Assembly (NCBI RefSeq): GCF_040706615.1
Contig: NZ_JAPDRF010000004.1
Location: 248,001 to 312,000 of the forward strand
Direction: 5' to 3'
Origin: Lentisalinibacter sediminis
GTDB taxonomy: Bacteria > Pseudomonadota > Gammaproteobacteria > Steroidobacterales > Woeseiaceae
Length of the DNA: 64,000 bases
A program made the position numbers and the translations under genes. Shown piece by piece: positions 59,638 through 64,000 of this stretch. Within the stretch, counting starts at the first letter, position 1. Every line of letters starts with the position of its first letter. Below the pieces are notes generated by a model, which did no database searches, was not told the DNA's origin, and saw only the letters and a list, made by a program, of their open reading frames with translations.

Positions 59638-60918
59638 TTATCCCGGGCTCCGCTCCGCCAGGCGCTCGAGCAGACGCACTGCACGGCCGACGCCGTCCTC
59701 TCCGCGAATCTGCGCACCCAGCTCTGCAGCGCGCCGACCGATTGCGGCATCGGTACAGGCATGCTCGATGGCGCTGGCCAGCCCGGCAGCGCTCAACCTC
59801 TTCTGCGGAATCGGGTCGGGACCCGCTCCGAGCTCCCGGACACGCCGGCCCCAGAAGGGTTGGTCACCGAAAAAGGGGCAGATCACGGTCGGCCGTCCGG
59901 CTCTCAGGCCGGCCGCCGTGGTGCCGGCGCCGCCGTGGTGGACAGTGGCGGCGACCCGGGGCAGCAGCCAGTCGTAAGGCACGGCATCGATCACGTACAC
60001 GTCGTCCGGCACGGCCTCGGGCGCCAGTCCGCCCCACCCCGTCACCAGGATGCAGCGCCGGCCCGTCCGTGCGATCGCCTCGAGCACGATGCCCGCGGTC
60101 CGCGCCGGGTCCCGCCCGGCCATGCTGCCGAAGCCGACGTGGACCGGCGGCGGTCCGGCATCCAGGAAGTCCCTCAGTCCGGCCGGCGGCGACCACGCCG
60201 CGGCCCGGTCGAGGAACCAGTAGCCGGTGACGTAGACATGGTCGGGCCAGTCGTCCGGGCGCGGGAGGACGTTCTCGCTGTAGCAATGCAGTACCGGGAC
60301 CGCATCACCATCGCCGCGTCGCAGCAGACCGAGACCCGCGGCCGGCGGCAGACCCTGCGCGCGCCTCCATTCGCTGACGAACTTCCCGCCGATCCGGTCG
60401 GCGGCGGCATGCACCACCCTGTAGGTGAGACGGTTGTATGAGCGGCCAAGCGGGAGTCGCGGGAAGCCGAGCGCGGGAAATGCACTCGTCGGCACGAACT
60501 GCGGCAGCGGCATGGCCAGGACGGAGGGAACGCCGAGCTTCTCGGCGTAATGAGCTCCCGCCATCTTGGAATTGAACAGGATCAGGTCCGGGTCGACTGA
60601 TCTCGCCGCGTCCCATCCTTCTGCCAGCATCGAGCGCTGGATGTCGCTGCTCTCGCGCATGAGCCGCGGGACCATGCGGATGGCGCGGAAGAAGCTGCCC
60701 ATGTCTTCGATCGCGCCGCGGCCCACCTCGGTATCCAGCAGGTCGACCAGACCGCTGTTGAGATAGACGTATTCGAGGCCGCGCTGCGCGACGAAGCCAC
60801 GGAAACAGTCACAGGTATTGAGCGCGACGCGGTGACCCGCACGCAGCAGGCCCTGGCCCAGCGCGACATAGGGCTCGACGTCGCCCCGGGAACCGGCGGT
60901 CTGGATCAGGATATTCAA
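59638..60918 (-). CDS. GT1-type glycosyltransferase
   Basis: 426 residues from a TTG start, since no in-frame ATG or GTG exists close upstream and the family's N-terminus (ILIQTAGSRGDVEPYVALGQG) begins there. The C-terminal nucleotide-sugar domain has VHVGFGSMAGRDP and the plant-secondary-product-like box HHGGAGTTAAGLRAGRPTVI followed by FFGDQPFWG. It would transfer a sugar to a lipid, sterol, macrolide or flavonoid-like acceptor in the cytoplasm. No sugar-synthesis genes are nearby. Confidence 0.86.
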   Translation of the reverse strand: MNILIQTAGSRGDVEPYVALGQGLLRAGHRVALNTCDCFRGFVAQRGLEYVYLNSGLVDLLDTEVGRGAIEDMGSFFRAIRMVPRLMRESSDIQRSMLAEGWDAARSVDPDLILFNSKMAGAHYAEKLGVPSVLAMPLPQFVPTSAFPALGFPRLPLGRSYNRLTYRVVHAAADRIGGKFVSEWRRAQGLPPAAGLGLLRRGDGDAVPVLHCYSENVLPRPDDWPDHVYVTGYWFLDRAAAWSPPAGLRDFLDAGPPPVHVGFGSMAGRDPARTAGIVLEAIARTGRRCILVTGWGGLAPEAVPDDVYVIDAVPYDWLLPRVAATVHHGGAGTTAAGLRAGRPTVICPFFGDQPFWGRRVRELGAGPDPIPQKRLSAAGLASAIEHACTDAAIGRRAAELGAQIRGEDGVGRAVRLLERLAERSPG

Positions 60919-61251
60919 AGTGGAACCCAGGTCGTCATGACCACAGGGTAGAGGCTATGGCGACAATTCAGAAGGAGCGTTTCAGATCGTGACGCCGCGC
61001 ACCGAACTAGAACTCGAAGTCCAACTTGTCGATGACCGCCGCGAAGGCAAGGAAGCCAAGAACAACTGCCGTCATTCCGAACACTGAGTTTTCCGCAGCC
61101 CTTTCTGTAGTCATCAACGAGTCCCCACTGAACTCAGAGGCTGCGACCGGCCGGATGGTTCGGTAGCCGAGGCTGGCAGCAACGGACGCTACAATTGATC
61201 AGGTGCATGTTCAGGCGCGTGCAAACTTCTCGCGGTTCTTTCCCGCCATCG
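60919..61251. other. 333-nt gap with one small candidate gene
   Basis: Between the glycosyltransferase start and the glnS stop. Apart from the 35-residue open frame on the minus strand (61007-61114), I see no RNA gene, repeat or strong terminator. A TACAAT hexamer at about 61189-61194 on the plus strand has no gene downstream of it. Confidence 0.5.
61007..61114 (-). CDS. Candidate 35-residue single-helix membrane peptide
   Basis: ATG at 61114 to TAG, 35 residues: a charged N-terminus (TTERAAENS), a hydrophobic helix VFGMTAVVLGFLAFAAVI and an acidic tail DKLDFEF. TGGGGA lies about 8 nt upstream. Its shape is that of bacterial small membrane proteins, but 35 codons can occur by chance and no homologue is known to me. 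It would be co-directional with, and 88 nt upstream of, the glycosyltransferase. Confidence 0.4.
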   Translation of the reverse strand: MTTERAAENSVFGMTAVVLGFLAFAAVIDKLDFEF

Positions 61252-62946
<1,695 letters not shown>

Positions 62947-62976
62947 GACGGTCGGAGGCCTGCTGATGAGCGCGAA

Positions 62977-64000
62977 TCAGGAGCCCGGTATTGTACGGGA
63001 ATCCTCTGCGGAGGTGACCGGCCCCGCGACGCGACGGAGCAGCCGCGCCACCTGTCCCGGCCCGGGGCGCAGCGGCGTCAGCTGCTCGGGCTCGACGGCC
63101 CGCGCGCCGCCCGCCTCCAGCCGGCCGACGGCGAAGCTGAACACGTAGACCGGTTCCACGCCCATGCGCAGGTCCGTCATCACCACCCGGTCGTCCTCGC
63201 GGGATACCCGGTAGAAGCCGTGGGTGAACCAGGCCAGTCGCTGCACCGCCCACGCATCCCGGATGCCGTCCAGCAGCTCCGGTCGCGACTCGTGACGCTC
63301 GAAATACAGCGTGCCCGGCGGGTCCAGCAGGGAGTAGAAGCCCTCCCGATAGCCGCCCTCTTCCATCGCGACGATGCGCCACAGCACGATGTTGAACGGC
63401 GCCGGCGTCGTGAGCACACCGCCGTGCGCGATCCCCGTCTCCGCCAGCGCGTCGCGCGCGAAGCGCTCCACGTGCAGCTTGGCCGCGACGGACAGGCCAA
63501 GGTAGGCCACGGCGAGGGTGAGGCCGCTGACCACGGCGGCCCGCGCACGGTGCTCGTCACGGACGATCAGTGCGACAGCGAGGCCGACCGCCAGCGACAG
63601 GGTGAACGCCGGGTCGATGATGAACAACGTCGAGCCGCTCACCGGGTGATTGCTGAACGGCAGGAACAGCTGGGTGCCGTAGACCGTAAAGGCGTCGAGC
63701 AGCGGATGCGTGAACAGGGCAAGCCAGACGAGAGCAAGCCAGCGCCGCGGCCGCTGCCTCGCACGCGCGTCCACCCGCGCTATCAGCCACCAGATTGCCG
63801 GCGCCGCGACACTCAGCACGAACAGCGAATGACTGTAGCCCCGATGCCAGGTGAAATCGGCTACCGGGTCGCCCAGGGGCACGAGAACGTCGAGGTCCGG
63901 CAGCGTGCCGCAGGCGGCTCCCCACGCGGCCCCGCGCCGGCGCTCGCCGTGGCCGGCCACCGCGGCGCCGATGGAGGCACCGAGCACGGCCTGTGTCACG
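62977..64000 (-). CDS. YdjM-family membrane-bound metal-dependent hydrolase, start cut by window edge
   Basis: At least 340 residues. VTQAVLGASIGAAVAG at the visible start usually follows MDS or MDT, so the real start probably lies just beyond the right edge; a GTG at 63999 is the only one in view. Metal motifs: TLPDLDVL with Asp, TWHRGYSHSLF and FTHPLLDAFTVYGTQLF with His and Asp. Three or four helices surround them, and a soluble C-terminal part follows. Related E. coli YdjM is SOS-controlled, but no LexA box can be seen in this window. Confidence 0.85.
   Translation of the reverse strand, partial: VTQAVLGASIGAAVAGHGERRRGAAWGAACGTLPDLDVLVPLGDPVADFTWHRGYSHSLFVLSVAAPAIWWLIARVDARARQRPRRWLALVWLALFTHPLLDAFTVYGTQLFLPFSNHPVSGSTLFIIDPAFTLSLAVGLAVALIVRDEHRARAAVVSGLTLAVAYLGLSVAAKLHVERFARDALAETGIAHGGVLTTPAPFNIVLWRIVAMEEGGYREGFYSLLDPPGTLYFERHESRPELLDGIRDAWAVQRLAWFTHGFYRVSREDDRVVMTDLRMGVEPVYVFSFAVGRLEAGGARAVEPEQLTPLRPGPGQVARLLRRVAGPVTSAEDSRTIPGS

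Overview
The window is 64 kb of GC-rich, gene-dense chromosomal DNA from a Gammaproteobacterium-like heterotroph. The evidence for this placement is a class 2,3-BPG-dependent GpmA, the GlnRS and ZapE types, a very large NAD-glutamate dehydrogenase, Pseudomonas-like GlcDEF and MCC genes, and TonB-dependent receptors with an 'EEVVVTA' start. The family cannot be fixed from sequence alone. No rRNA, tRNA, CRISPR array, insertion sequence or phage gene was seen. Most genes are intact; the first (thiolase) and last (YdjM-like membrane protein) are cut by the window edges.

Layout. 1-6066: thiolase, the two subunits of a methylcrotonyl-CoA-type carboxylase (leucine/isoprenoid catabolism) and, facing them, ETF-ubiquinone oxidoreductase, which drains acyl-CoA dehydrogenase electrons. 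6257-15946: ZapE, a MarR regulator, tryptophan 2,3-dioxygenase, the giant NAD-GDH, an NYN/OST-HTH protein, GpmA and a gamma-carbonic anhydrase. 15992-22779: MFS carrier, TesB, DUF1499 protein, an SDR with an altered active site, an AlkK-like acyl-CoA ligase and two small genes. 22783-30819: an XRE/membrane-protein operon behind a palindromic promoter, a thioesterase, a FetB-like permease, an ICMT-like methyltransferase, an encapsulated-ferritin-type protein without any shell gene, an EAL-CBS-GGDEF protein, Ppk1 and a secreted hydrolase. 31016-42428: a TonB-dependent receptor followed by a four-copy 14-nt repeat and a strong terminator, a SpoIIAA-like protein, a coupled GST-glcD-glcE-glcF operon, a MaoC/SDR pair and an MFS_3 exporter. 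42430-50715: mocA facing a moaA-moaC-moaD-moaE operon, a pair of acyl-CoA dehydrogenase genes that probably form one heteromeric enzyme, YhhQ, a SAM hydroxide adenosyltransferase and a PcaR-like IclR regulator.

The most unusual region is 49.9-59.6 kb. A PcaR-type IclR regulator lies beside two divergent units. Leftward are a short citrate-synthase-fold (citryl-CoA-lyase-like) gene and an overlapping alpha/beta hydrolase. Rightward are a TonB-dependent receptor, a VOC protein, a flavodoxin, a PaaK-like CoA ligase and two different MetE-catalytic-domain proteins that keep all four zinc ligands but lack the folate-side N-terminal domain. The two units share a 38-bp near-perfect palindrome overlapping a good leftward promoter. 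I infer an undescribed, regulated uptake-and-catabolism pathway that combines CoA activation, a zinc-dependent methyl or thiol transfer and C-C cleavage of a CoA thioester; the substrate is unknown.

The final part (59638-64000) holds a TTG-started GT1-type glycosyltransferase, a candidate 35-residue membrane peptide, glnS and the start-truncated YdjM-like gene. Overall the window supports fatty-acid, leucine, tryptophan, glutamate and glycolate catabolism with respiratory electron transfer.
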